Below, piece by piece: positions 1 to 6,413 of a stretch of 9,706 bases of DNA. Positions within the stretch are counted from its first letter, which is position 1, and each line of letters starts with the position of its first letter. The stretch comes from Pseudomonadota bacterium. Its GTDB lineage: Bacteria > Pseudomonadota > Alphaproteobacteria > Acetobacterales > Acetobacteraceae. The notes beneath the pieces are model-generated. The model saw nothing but the letters and a program-made list of their open reading frames with translations. It made no database searches and was not told the origin of the DNA. Made by a program: the position numbers and the translations under genes. The stretch spans positions 1-9,706 of the forward strand of contig JAKAZX010000129.1 of assembly GCA_021826485.1 (NCBI GenBank), in the 5' to 3' direction.

Positions 1-1
1 C

Positions 2-1066
2 GGGCATTCCGCCTTTGCGGCGGGCGGGCGCTGGGACGGCGCGGACGACCTTGCGGTCAATCCGCTGCCGTGCGACGGCGGCGCCGGCACCGTCGCAACC
101 AAGCCGTATGACGGCGGCAAGGCCGTCAATGCGCCCGATCTGGCCGGCAAGCCGATCACGCTGGTCGATGTGCCGAAGCTGATCGGCATCGGCTATTTCA
201 ACGCCACCTCCCAGGGCATGCAGGAGGCGGCGAAGGAACTCGGCAACGTCAAGGTGACGACCGACGGCCCGACCGAGGCGAAGATCGATGAGCAGATCAA
301 GTTCATCGACAACTACATCACCCGCGGCGTGAACGGCGTGCTGTTCGCCGCCAACGATCCGGTGGCGATCGCGCCGGTGCTGAAGAAGGCGTTGAGCAAG
401 GGCATCCACGTGGTCGGCTACGACGCCAACTCCACGCCCGACGCGCGCGAGTGGTTCGTCAACCAGGCCGAGTTCAACGGCATCGCCAAGGCGATGATCG
501 ACAACATGGCGAAGGAGATCGGCGAGGACAAATCCTTCGCCATCGTCACCAGCACCTTCACCACGCCGAACCAGGCGCGCTGGATCGCCGAGATGTGGGC
601 ATACGCGAAGGCGTGCCATCCGAAGATGAAGTGGCTGGAGACGGTGGAGGCGCAGGAGGACAACATCCTGTCGTTCAATCAGGCGTCCACGCTGATCAAC
701 AAGTATGGCGACCAGCTCAGCGGCTTGTTCGGCATGACCTCGGTCGCCACCCCGGCCTCGGCCGAGGCGGTGACGCGGGCCAAGCTGTGCGGCAAGGTCG
801 CGGTGGTCGGGCTGGCCACGCCGAACGCGATGAAGCCCTACGTCAAGTCCGACTGCGTCAAGTCCGTCGTGCTGTGGAACCCGGTCAATCTCGGCTACGC
901 CGCGGTCTACGTGATGCGCTCGATCGTGGACGGCAAGCTGAAGCCCGGCGCGACCGAGGTGGACGCCGGCAAGCTCGGCAAGCTGAAGGTGGTCAACGGC
1001 AGCGAAATCCTGCTTGGCGCGCCGTTCGTCTATACCAAGGCCAACATCAACGACTTCAACTTCTGA
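2..1066 (+). CDS. LsrB/RhaS-like sugar ABC transporter substrate-binding protein, 5' partial
   Basis: The reading frame is open from base 2 to the TGA at 1064-1066, giving 354 visible residues; the true start lies left of the window. It is a periplasmic binding protein (Peripla_BP_4 / LacI-type fold) that would deliver a sugar or similar ligand to an inner-membrane ABC importer. The core begins around fragment residue 58 (PKLIGIGYFN) and ends with ATPNAMKPYV, LWNPVNLGYAAVYV and FVYTKANINDFNF, which closely track the C-terminal half of LsrB. Fragment residues 2-7 (HSAFA, then A) could be the end of a signal peptide, leaving about 50 unassigned residues before the core. The GTG at 170 is therefore an internal valine codon, not the start. 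Against my memory of the AI-2 contacts of LsrB, Lys59, Asp141 and Gln191 are kept, but the second Asp is Asn190 and the Pro/Ala pair is Met245/Ser247. AI-2 is thus doubtful as ligand; rhamnose or another sugar is as likely. The transporter genes must lie upstream, outside the window. Confidence 0.88.
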   Translation, partial: GHSAFAAGGRWDGADDLAVNPLPCDGGAGTVATKPYDGGKAVNAPDLAGKPITLVDVPKLIGIGYFNATSQGMQEAAKELGNVKVTTDGPTEAKIDEQIKFIDNYITRGVNGVLFAANDPVAIAPVLKKALSKGIHVVGYDANSTPDAREWFVNQAEFNGIAKAMIDNMAKEIGEDKSFAIVTSTFTTPNQARWIAEMWAYAKACHPKMKWLETVEAQEDNILSFNQASTLINKYGDQLSGLFGMTSVATPASAEAVTRAKLCGKVAVVGLATPNAMKPYVKSDCVKSVVLWNPVNLGYAAVYVMRSIVDGKLKPGATEVDAGKLGKLKVVNGSEILLGAPFVYTKANINDFNF

Positions 1067-1075
1067 GCCGGACGC

Positions 1076-1105
1076 TCCCCCGCCGCCATGCGCGGCGGCG
1101 GGGGA
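1076..1105. terminator. Strong GC hairpin between convergent genes, probable terminator
   Basis: Bases 1076-1087 and 1094-1105 are perfect inverted complements (12 bp, with an A/T pair at the base) around a 6-base loop, ATGCGC. The hairpin starts 10 bases after the stop of the binding-protein gene and ends 10 bases before the stop of the opposing pyrC homologue, so it could stop transcription from both sides. There is no T-run on either strand, so it is not a textbook intrinsic terminator. It may instead protect mRNA 3' ends or assist Rho. Confidence 0.55.
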
Positions 1106-1114
1106 TGCGCGGTG

Positions 1115-2392
1115 CTACCCGCCGAACACGCGGCGCCCCGCCTTCCAGGTGCCGATCACGCGGCCTTCCAGCGCCCGCCCGTCGAACGGCGTGTTCTGCG
1201 CCTTGCCGGGCAGGCGGCCCGCCGTCACCTGCCACGCCCGGTCCGGATCGAACAGACAGAGATCGGCCGCCGCACCCTTCGCCAGCGTGCCGGCCGCGGC
1301 GCCCAGCAGACGCGACGGCGCCGCCGTCAGCAGTTCGATCGCGCGCGCGAGCGGCAGCGCGCCGCCATGCACCTGCGCCAGCGTGACCGCGAGCAGCGTC
1401 GCCAGCCCGGTGCCGCCGGCGCTCGCCTGCGCGAACGGCAGGCGCTTGTCGTCAGGATCGCGCGGCGCATGATCGCTCGCCACCGCGTCGATCGTGCCGT
1501 CCGCCAGCGCCGCGACCACGGCGAGCCGGTCCGCCTCCGCGCGCAGCGGCGGCGACAGCTTGGCGTAGGTGCGCCAGTCGCCGATCGCGGTCTCGTTCAG
1601 GTCGAAATAGGGCGGCGCGGTGTCGCAGGTGACGGCGAGGCCCTCGGCCTTGGCGGCGCGGATCAGGTCGAGCGCCGCGGCGGTCGAGACATGGGCGAAA
1701 TGCACCGCGCCGCCGGTCAGCCGGGCCAGCGCGATGTCGCGCGCGACCAGGATCGCCTCCGCCGCCGCGGGAATGCCCGGCAGGCCGAGCCGGGTGGCCA
1801 GTTCACCCTCGGTCGCCGCACCGCCGGCGGCCAGCCCCGGCTCCTCCGGGTGCTGCACGATGCGCGCGCCGAAGCCGGCGGCGTAGCTGAGCGCGGTGCG
1901 CATCAGCCGCGCCGGGCCGATGGCGCGCGCCCCGTCGGTGAAGGCCACCGCCCCGGCTTCGTGCAGCAGGCCGAGTTCGGCCAGTTCCTCCCCCCGGCAG
2001 CCGCGCGTCACGGCGCCGTAGGGCAGCACGGTCAGGCTGCCGGTTTCCTCGCCGCGCGCGCGCAGCAGGCGCACCAGCGCCGGGTCGTCGATCGCCGGGC
2101 GGCTGTCCGGCAGGGCGGCCAGCGTGGTGATGCCGCCGGCCGCCGCGGCGGCAGCGGCGGAGGCGACGGTTTCGCGATGCTCCCCGCCCGGCTCGCCGAG
2201 TTCGGCGCGCATGTCGACGAGGCCGGGGCACAGCACCGCGCCGCCGCAATCGATCGCGACGGCGCCGTCGGGCCGGCCAAGGTTGCTGCCCAGATCGGCG
2301 ATGCGGCCGTCGCGCACCAGCAGCGCGCCCGGCGCGTCCAGGCCGCTCGCGGGGTCGAGCAGCCGCGCATCGGCGAACAGCAGGTCGGTCAT
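1115..2392 (-). CDS. pyrC': Dihydroorotase-like protein, probably non-catalytic PyrC' partner of PyrB
   Basis: 425 residues, ATG at 2392, TAG at 1115-1117. It is an amidohydrolase-fold protein of the class I dihydroorotase family: PGLVDM at 56-61, AFTDG at 150-154, QHPEEPGL at 180-187, HFAHVST at 231-237, SPPLRAEADR at 280-289 and SDHAP at 306-310. In active enzymes PGLVDM is followed by HxHLREPG. Here it reads RAELGEPG, so both metal-binding histidines are Arg62 and Glu64 and the substrate-binding Arg is Gly66. The usual PN of the PNT motif is PD (95-96). The other metal-site positions (Asp153, His181, His234, Asp307) are kept. This matches the inactive PyrC' of Pseudomonas, which holds PyrB in a dodecameric ATCase and is of nearly the same length. 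The start overlaps the pyrB stop by 4 bases (ATGA) and has no clear ribosome binding site, so translation is probably coupled. Databases would usually label this simply dihydroorotase. Confidence 0.9.
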   Translation of the reverse strand: MTDLLFADARLLDPASGLDAPGALLVRDGRIADLGSNLGRPDGAVAIDCGGAVLCPGLVDMRAELGEPGGEHRETVASAAAAAAAGGITTLAALPDSRPAIDDPALVRLLRARGEETGSLTVLPYGAVTRGCRGEELAELGLLHEAGAVAFTDGARAIGPARLMRTALSYAAGFGARIVQHPEEPGLAAGGAATEGELATRLGLPGIPAAAEAILVARDIALARLTGGAVHFAHVSTAAALDLIRAAKAEGLAVTCDTAPPYFDLNETAIGDWRTYAKLSPPLRAEADRLAVVAALADGTIDAVASDHAPRDPDDKRLPFAQASAGGTGLATLLAVTLAQVHGGALPLARAIELLTAAPSRLLGAAAGTLAKGAAADLCLFDPDRAWQVTAGRLPGKAQNTPFDGRALEGRVIGTWKAGRRVFGG

Positions 2393-3321
2393 GCGTTGCC
2401 GACGCCGCGCGACAGCACGTCCAGCACCGCCATGCGCACAGCGACCCCCATCTCCACCTGTTCGCGGATCACGCTCTGCTGCGGATGGTCGGCGATGGCG
2501 CTGTCGATCTCCACGCCGCGGTTCATCGGGCCGGGATGCATCACCAGCGCGCCCGGCCGCGCCGCCGCCAGCTTCGCCGCGTCCAGGCCGTAGAAGCGGA
2601 AATACTCGCGCGCGCTCGGCACCAGCCCGCGCGCCATCCGTTCCTGCTGCAACCGCAGCATCATCACCACGTCGGCGTCCGCCAGGCCCGCCGCCATGTC
2701 GTGGAACACCGCCGCGCCGAGCCGCTCCACCGCGCCCGGCATCAGCGTTTTCGGCCCGACGACGCGCACGCGCGCGCCCATCGCCATCAGCAGATGGATG
2801 TTGGAGCGCGCAACGCGGCTGTGCAGCACGTCGCCGCAGATCGCGACGGTCAGGTTCTCCAGCGTGCCGCGATGGCGGCGGATGGTCAGCGCATCCAGCA
2901 GCGCCTGCGTCGGGTGCTCGTGCGTGCCGTCCCCGGCATTGATGACGCCGGCATCGACCTTCTGCGCCAGCAGCGCCGGCGCGCCGGAGGCGCCGTGGCG
3001 CACCACCAGCAGGTCGCAGTTCATCGCATTCAGCGTCGCCGCGGTGTCCAGCAGCGTCTCCCCCTTGTTCACGGAGGAGGTGGCGACCGTCATGTTGATG
3101 ACATCGGCGCCCAGCCGCTTGCCGGCCAGTTCAAAGCTGGTGCGGGTGCGCGTGGAATCCTCAAAGAACAGGTTGATCAGCGTGCGCCCGCGCAGCCGGT
3201 CGCGCGGCGTCTGGCCGCTGCGGTTGAGCAGCACGTAGCTTTCCGCGAGGTCGAGCAGGGCGGCGATGTGCGGCGGGTGCATACCCTCGATCGCCAGCAG
3301 GTGTCGCATGGTCGGCAGCAC
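2389..3321 (-). CDS. pyrB: Aspartate carbamoyltransferase catalytic subunit
   Basis: PyrB condenses carbamoyl phosphate and L-aspartate to N-carbamoyl-L-aspartate, the committed step of pyrimidine synthesis, in the cytoplasm. The carbamoyl-phosphate motif FFEDSTRTRTSFE is at residues 52-64, the active-site Lys86 lies in NKGET, HPTQ is at 136-139, RLQQER at 223-228 and HPGPMNRGVEI at 262-272. All expected catalytic motifs are present and the length (310) is normal. Two starts are possible: GTG at 3321, with GGGGA 10 bases upstream, or ATG at 3309 (MRHLLAIEGM) without a visible Shine-Dalgarno. I give the longer form but am undecided. The stop overlaps the start of the pyrC homologue by 4 bases. 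No pyrI-like regulatory subunit is present, consistent with a PyrB/PyrC' holoenzyme. Confidence 0.96.
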   Translation of the reverse strand: MLPTMRHLLAIEGMHPPHIAALLDLAESYVLLNRSGQTPRDRLRGRTLINLFFEDSTRTRTSFELAGKRLGADVINMTVATSSVNKGETLLDTAATLNAMNCDLLVVRHGASGAPALLAQKVDAGVINAGDGTHEHPTQALLDALTIRRHRGTLENLTVAICGDVLHSRVARSNIHLLMAMGARVRVVGPKTLMPGAVERLGAAVFHDMAAGLADADVVMMLRLQQERMARGLVPSAREYFRFYGLDAAKLAAARPGALVMHPGPMNRGVEIDSAIADHPQQSVIREQVEMGVAVRMAVLDVLSRGVGNA

Positions 3322-3411
3322 GCGCGGCGCATCCCCGATGGAGTCGGGACGGTAGGTTAGCCGGCGGGGGCAGGGCAGCGCCAGTGCCGGGCGCGCTGCG
3401 CCGCCGTGCTC
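3322..3411 (-). other. Intergenic gap between the DUF2283 gene and pyrB
   Basis: Ninety bases separate the end of the five-gene minus-strand run from pyrB. I see no convincing -35/-10 pair. The arms 3375-3381 and 3393-3399 form a perfect 7-bp GC dyad with an 11-base loop, which could be a weak terminator or leader structure, but no T-run follows on the minus strand. Whether pyrB has its own promoter here or is read through from upstream cannot be settled from the sequence. Confidence 0.35.
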
Positions 3412-3627
3412 TCAGGTCGCTGCCGGCTGCCTGCCGGGCCGCACCGTGCGATTGGCCAGCAGGTCTGCCACATGCAGCAGTTCAACGCCGATCACCCGTC
3501 CGGTCGTATCGTAATCGAGCACGACGCCGGGCGCGACCTCCTCGCTCTCGGCATAGGCGGCGCCCACGGGCGCGAACCGCACCGCGATCGCGTCGGCCTC
3601 GGCATCGTATGTCGCGGTCGCCGTCAT
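3412..3627 (-). CDS. DUF2283 family protein, putative antitoxin-like partner
   Basis: A 71-residue protein starting at ATG 3627 and ending with TGA at 3412-3414. The DUF2283 pattern is clear: TYDAEADAIAVRF at residues 6-18, then GVVLDYDTTGRVIGVELLH near 34-52. The family has a short beta-rich fold of unknown function. The start is well supported: GAGGAG lies at 3635-3640, 7 bases upstream, and the ATG overlaps the TGA of the DUF4258 gene by 4 bases. The frame remains open upstream to 3807, but that stretch is the antisense-like shift of the DUF4258 gene and lacks family similarity, so I reject the longer form. DUF2283 genes are often found directly downstream of DUF4258 genes, as here, which has led to the view that they form a toxin-antitoxin-type pair. 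That role is inference for this copy. Confidence 0.85.
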   Translation of the reverse strand: MTATATYDAEADAIAVRFAPVGAAYAESEEVAPGVVLDYDTTGRVIGVELLHVADLLANRTVRPGRQPAAT

Positions 3628-3866
3628 GGCGTGGCTCCTCGATCGAAGAAGGCGGTTATGACCAGGATATCGTCGCCATCGGGCCGGTGTGCAACCCGTA
3701 ACACCCGGCCGCCGAATTCGGGGATGGCACGGAACGACAGCGTCACCTCCGGATGCCGGGGGTCGGACCGCCGGTACGTCGCCCAGCGGACCGCAGCTTC
3801 GATCCAAACCGCTTTGACCTCACCGGCCGCAACCCGCACCTGCGCGTGCCGTGTCAGGCGGATCAT
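3624..3866 (-). CDS. DUF4258 family protein, putative toxin-like partner
   Basis: An 80-residue protein from ATG 3866 to TGA 3624-3626. The family pattern is visible: an N-terminal RLTRHAQVRV (residues 3-12; the family usually has S/T-x-H-A-x-x-R), a helix up to about residue 30, then strands with GRVLRVAHRP and ILVITAFFDR near the C-terminus. DUF4258 proteins are small single-domain proteins suspected to resemble RelE/HigB-type toxins; no catalytic residue can be assigned here with confidence. The start is supported by AGGA at 3872-3875, 5 bases upstream, and by a 4-base ATGA overlap with the cobD stop. A longer open frame extends to 4184 but runs through cobD in another frame and is not real. 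A hand count gives about 65% GC at 3661-3720, against 80% at 4501-4560 in cobD, so the pair may have been acquired separately. Confidence 0.82.
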   Translation of the reverse strand: MIRLTRHAQVRVAAGEVKAVWIEAAVRWATYRRSDPRHPEVTLSFRAIPEFGGRVLRVAHRPDGDDILVITAFFDRGATP

Positions 3867-4855
3867 GCTGTTCCTGCCACGACCAGCAGCCAGAGCAGCG
3901 CCATCGCCCCGGCCTGCATGGCCCAGGCGCGACGGTACAGCGCCAGCGCGCGTATCAGGTCGGCTGGCGTCGCGGCGTCCCGCCCGCTGCCCATCCAGGC
4001 ATCCTCCACGCGCGTCGTGCCATAAACCCGCGGGCCGGCCAGCCGCAGGCCGAGCGCGCCGGCCATCGCCGCCTCCGGCCAGCCGGCATTGGGGGAGCGG
4101 TGGTGGCCTGCGTCCTGCCGCACCGCCCGCCACGCGCCGGCGGCATCGGCGCCGCGCGTCACCAGCGCGGCCAGGATCAGCCACAGCGCGGCGAGGCGCG
4201 CGGCGGGCAGGTTCACCAGGTCATCCAGCCGCGCCGCCGCCCAGCCGAACGCGGCATGGCGCGGGGTGCGATGGCCGATCATGCTGTCGGCGGTGTTGAT
4301 CGCCTTGTAGGCGGCGATCCCGGGCAGGCCGAGCAGCGCGCACCAGACGGCCGGCGCCACCACGCCGTCGGAGAAATTCTCGGCGAGACTCTCGATCGCC
4401 GCGCGCACCACGCCGGCGGCGTCGAGTGTTGCCGGGTTGCGCCCGACGATCCGCGACACCGCGGCCCGCCCGCCGACAAGTCCGCCCGCCGCCAGCCCGT
4501 CGGCCACCGCGGCGACATGGGCATGCAGGCTGCGCGCGGCGGGCAGCGTCGCGGCGAGCAGGACGAGCACCAGGACGCCGCCCGGCGTCCGGCGCAGCGC
4601 CGCCTGCAACAGCGCGGCCGGCAGCAGCGCGGCGGCGAGCAGCACCAGCACCGCCAGCGCCCCGGCGGCGCGGCGCAGGCCGGCGGGCCAGGCGGGGCGG
4701 TTCAGCGTGCGGTCCAGCGCGCCGATCAGGGCGCCGATCCAGACCACCGGATGCCGCCACAGCCGGAACAGCGGCGCCGGATAGCCGATCGCCGCCTCGA
4801 TCAGCAGCGCCGCCAGCGTGATGCCGAGCGAAAGGGCGCCGGGTCCGCCGCTCAT
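3863..4855 (-). CDS. cobD: Adenosylcobinamide-phosphate synthase (CobD/CbiB)
   Basis: CobD/CbiB attaches the (R)-1-amino-2-propanol (phosphate) arm to adenosylcobyric acid, a late step of cobalamin synthesis, at the inner membrane. The product is 330 residues, normal for the family. Hallmarks are HPVVWIGALI (35-44), SRIVGRN (134-140), ESLAENFSDGVVAPAVW (155-171), YKAINTADSMIGH (183-195), ARLDDLVNLPAARL (208-221) and SPNAGWPEAAMAGAL (254-268). Hydrophobic segments near 8-24, 62-86, 94-107, 217-233 and 312-329 fit a polytopic membrane protein. The ATG at 4855 overlaps the amidase stop as ATGA, and GGGAG sits immediately against it, so translational coupling is likely. The usual neighbour cobC is absent; it is the only cobalamin gene in the window, and no cobalamin riboswitch is visible in the divergent region upstream of djlA that would drive this operon. 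Confidence 0.94.
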   Translation of the reverse strand: MSGGPGALSLGITLAALLIEAAIGYPAPLFRLWRHPVVWIGALIGALDRTLNRPAWPAGLRRAAGALAVLVLLAAALLPAALLQAALRRTPGGVLVLVLLAATLPAARSLHAHVAAVADGLAAGGLVGGRAAVSRIVGRNPATLDAAGVVRAAIESLAENFSDGVVAPAVWCALLGLPGIAAYKAINTADSMIGHRTPRHAAFGWAAARLDDLVNLPAARLAALWLILAALVTRGADAAGAWRAVRQDAGHHRSPNAGWPEAAMAGALGLRLAGPRVYGTTRVEDAWMGSGRDAATPADLIRALALYRRAWAMQAGAMALLWLLVVAGTA

Positions 4856-5598
4856 CTCCCGCGGTCGGCGGCGACGGCGAGGCGCATCACCGCCAGCAGC
4901 CGGGCGAGCGTGCCGGCATCGGCCTGGCCGGTCACCGCCTCCGGACGCCAGTGCCGCTGGAAGGCGCGAAGCACGGCGGCGAGCGGCGGGTCCAGCGCGC
5001 CCTCCGGCGCCACGCGGTAGCCGATCGCGGCCAGGGCGGCGCGCACGTCGCGCAGCGCCGCCGTATCGCGCACCGAGGCGGCGGTGCCGAGGTCCGCCAC
5101 GTCCGCCGGCCACAGGCCGACGCCGTTGGCGGCCAGCGCCGCCCAGTCGAACCGTTCGCCCGGGTCCTCCTTGCGGTCGGGGGCGATGTCGCTGTGCGCC
5201 AGCACGTTGCGGGCGGGGATCGGGTGGCGGCCCAGCACCGCCAGCGCCAGATCGCACACCGCCGCCAGTTGCAGCACCGGGAAGTCGCGATAGCCGTGGG
5301 CGTGGCCGGGATTGACGATCTCGATGCCGATGGACCGGTCGTTCAGCGCGACATGGCCGCGCCAGAACGAGACCCCGGCATGCCACGCCCGCCGCTCCTC
5401 CGGCACCAGCCGCCAGATCGCGCCATCCTCCTCCACCACGTAATGGGCGGACACGCGGGCGGCCGGATCGCGCAGCCGGGCGATCGCCTCCGCCGCCGTC
5501 GGCATGCCGGTGTAGTGCAGCACCAGCAGGTCGATCGGGGTGGTGGCGGGGCGGTCGTCCTGGTTCGGGCTGGGCAGGTCGCGGATCGACAGGCTCAC
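4852..5598 (-). CDS. N-acetylmuramoyl-L-alanine amidase, AmpD-like, with peptidoglycan-binding domain
   Basis: A zinc amidase that cleaves the bond between N-acetylmuramic acid (or its anhydro form) and the stem peptide. The Amidase_2 domain covers about residues 20-165. Zinc ligands are His28 (LVLHYTG), His135 and Asp145 in HSDIAPDRKEDPGERFDW (135-152), with Lys143 and Glu93 (IGIEIVNPG) at the catalytic positions known from AmpD. A PG_binding_1-like helical domain follows at about 174-240. There is no signal peptide or lipobox, so the protein should be cytoplasmic and act in peptidoglycan recycling, as AmpD does; the added binding domain resembles AmiD, which is an outer-membrane lipoprotein in E. 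coli. The GTG start at 5598 overlaps the djlA stop (GTGA); a purine-rich GCGGGG lies just upstream. An upstream in-frame extension to 6396 is the djlA gene read in the wrong frame. AmpD-type activity would also affect beta-lactamase induction if an AmpR system exists. Confidence 0.92.
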   Translation of the reverse strand: MSLSIRDLPSPNQDDRPATTPIDLLVLHYTGMPTAAEAIARLRDPAARVSAHYVVEEDGAIWRLVPEERRAWHAGVSFWRGHVALNDRSIGIEIVNPGHAHGYRDFPVLQLAAVCDLALAVLGRHPIPARNVLAHSDIAPDRKEDPGERFDWAALAANGVGLWPADVADLGTAASVRDTAALRDVRAALAAIGYRVAPEGALDPPLAAVLRAFQRHWRPEAVTGQADAGTLARLLAVMRLAVAADRGR

Positions 5599-6380
5599 AG
5601 GCCCCGCTCGCGCTTGATCCGGTCCCACGCCGCGTTGATGCGCGCCACCTTCTCCCCGGCGCGGGCGATGAACTCGGCCGACACGCCGCGGCTGGCCAGG
5701 CTGTCCGGATGGTTTTCCCGCATCAGCCGCTTCCAGGCGGCGCGCAGTTCCTCCCCGCTCGCCTGGCGGGTGACGCCGAGCACCAGATAGGGGTCTTCGC
5801 CCGGGGGTGCCGCACTGCTGCGGGCGGTGCCGCTGCTGGCGCGCTGCCATGCCGCCTCGCCCAGCCCGAAGCGATGGCAGACCGCGAGCAGATATTGCTG
5901 TTCCGCGACGGTCAGCGGCTTGTCGGCGCGGGCGATCGCGAACAGCGCGGCCAGCACATCCTCCAGCACGCCCGGCGCGTCGGCGAACAGGCTGCCGAGT
6001 TCGGCGGCGTAGTCCTCGAACCCGTCGGCGCTGTCGCGGGCCTGATCGAACAGCCGGCCGACGTCGCGGGCCGATTCGGCGGGAATGCGGAAGCTGCGCT
6101 TGAAGGCGTCGATCTCGGCGCGGTTCACCGGCCCGTCGCACTTGGCGAGCTTGGCAGCCAGCACCACGACGGCGACCGCGAACACCTGCTCCCGCCCGCC
6201 GAACATGGAGGCGAGGCGCGCCGGGCTGACGCCGAATCCGCTCATGCCGGGCAGGCGGAAACTGCCCATCTGGCCGAGGCCGCCGCTTTCCGCCGCATGG
6301 CCCAGCGCCGCGCCGACCACCGCCCCGAACGGCCCGCCGAACGCAAAGCCCGCCATGCCGCCGAGGATCTTGCCCCACAC
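5595..6380 (-). CDS. djlA: DjlA-like membrane-anchored J-domain co-chaperone with TerB domain
   Basis: A 261-residue protein with the three-part plan of DjlA. An N-terminal glycine-rich membrane segment (WGKILGGMAGFAFGGP through about residue 28) resembles the E. coli DjlA anchor, which also begins near YWGK. A TerB-like helical domain covers about 62-180, and a C-terminal J domain about 197-259, with the HPD motif at 224-226 (ENHPDSL). It should stimulate the ATPase of DnaK at the inner membrane; in E. coli, DjlA also influences envelope stress signalling through Rcs. The start is chosen as GTG at 6380, just before the conserved WGK; GGAG and GGGA lie 10-15 bases upstream. The frame stays open for far longer upstream, but only as antisense of asmA. 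It is first in the five-gene minus-strand run and overlaps the amidase start by 4 bases. Confidence 0.92.
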   Translation of the reverse strand: MWGKILGGMAGFAFGGPFGAVVGAALGHAAESGGLGQMGSFRLPGMSGFGVSPARLASMFGGREQVFAVAVVVLAAKLAKCDGPVNRAEIDAFKRSFRIPAESARDVGRLFDQARDSADGFEDYAAELGSLFADAPGVLEDVLAALFAIARADKPLTVAEQQYLLAVCHRFGLGEAAWQRASSGTARSSAAPPGEDPYLVLGVTRQASGEELRAAWKRLMRENHPDSLASRGVSAEFIARAGEKVARINAAWDRIKRERGL

Positions 6381-6413
6381 CAGAACGCGTTCCCACTCCG
6401 TCTGCGGCCTGCC

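Noticed and set aside
2130..2160. GCC/GCG run resembling a microsatellite
   Set aside because: It encodes a seven-Ala run in the PyrC homologue (residues 79-85), at a place where related proteins are also Ala-rich.
1088..2593. Plus-strand open frame of 501 codons opposite the pyrC homologue
   Set aside because: It is codon-aligned antisense of a gene with clear family motifs, has Arg/Gln/Ala-rich composition and no recognisable domain.
3628..3807. N-terminal extension of the DUF2283 protein to 131 residues
   Set aside because: The extra residues are the DUF4258 gene read out of frame, and the ATG at 3627 has a GAGGAG site at the right distance.
4852..6396. A 514-codon minus-strand protein joining sequence over djlA to the amidase
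   Set aside because: The first half is djlA read in a shifted frame and has no family similarity; the amidase motifs begin after the GTG at 5598, which overlaps the djlA stop in the same way as the other junctions.
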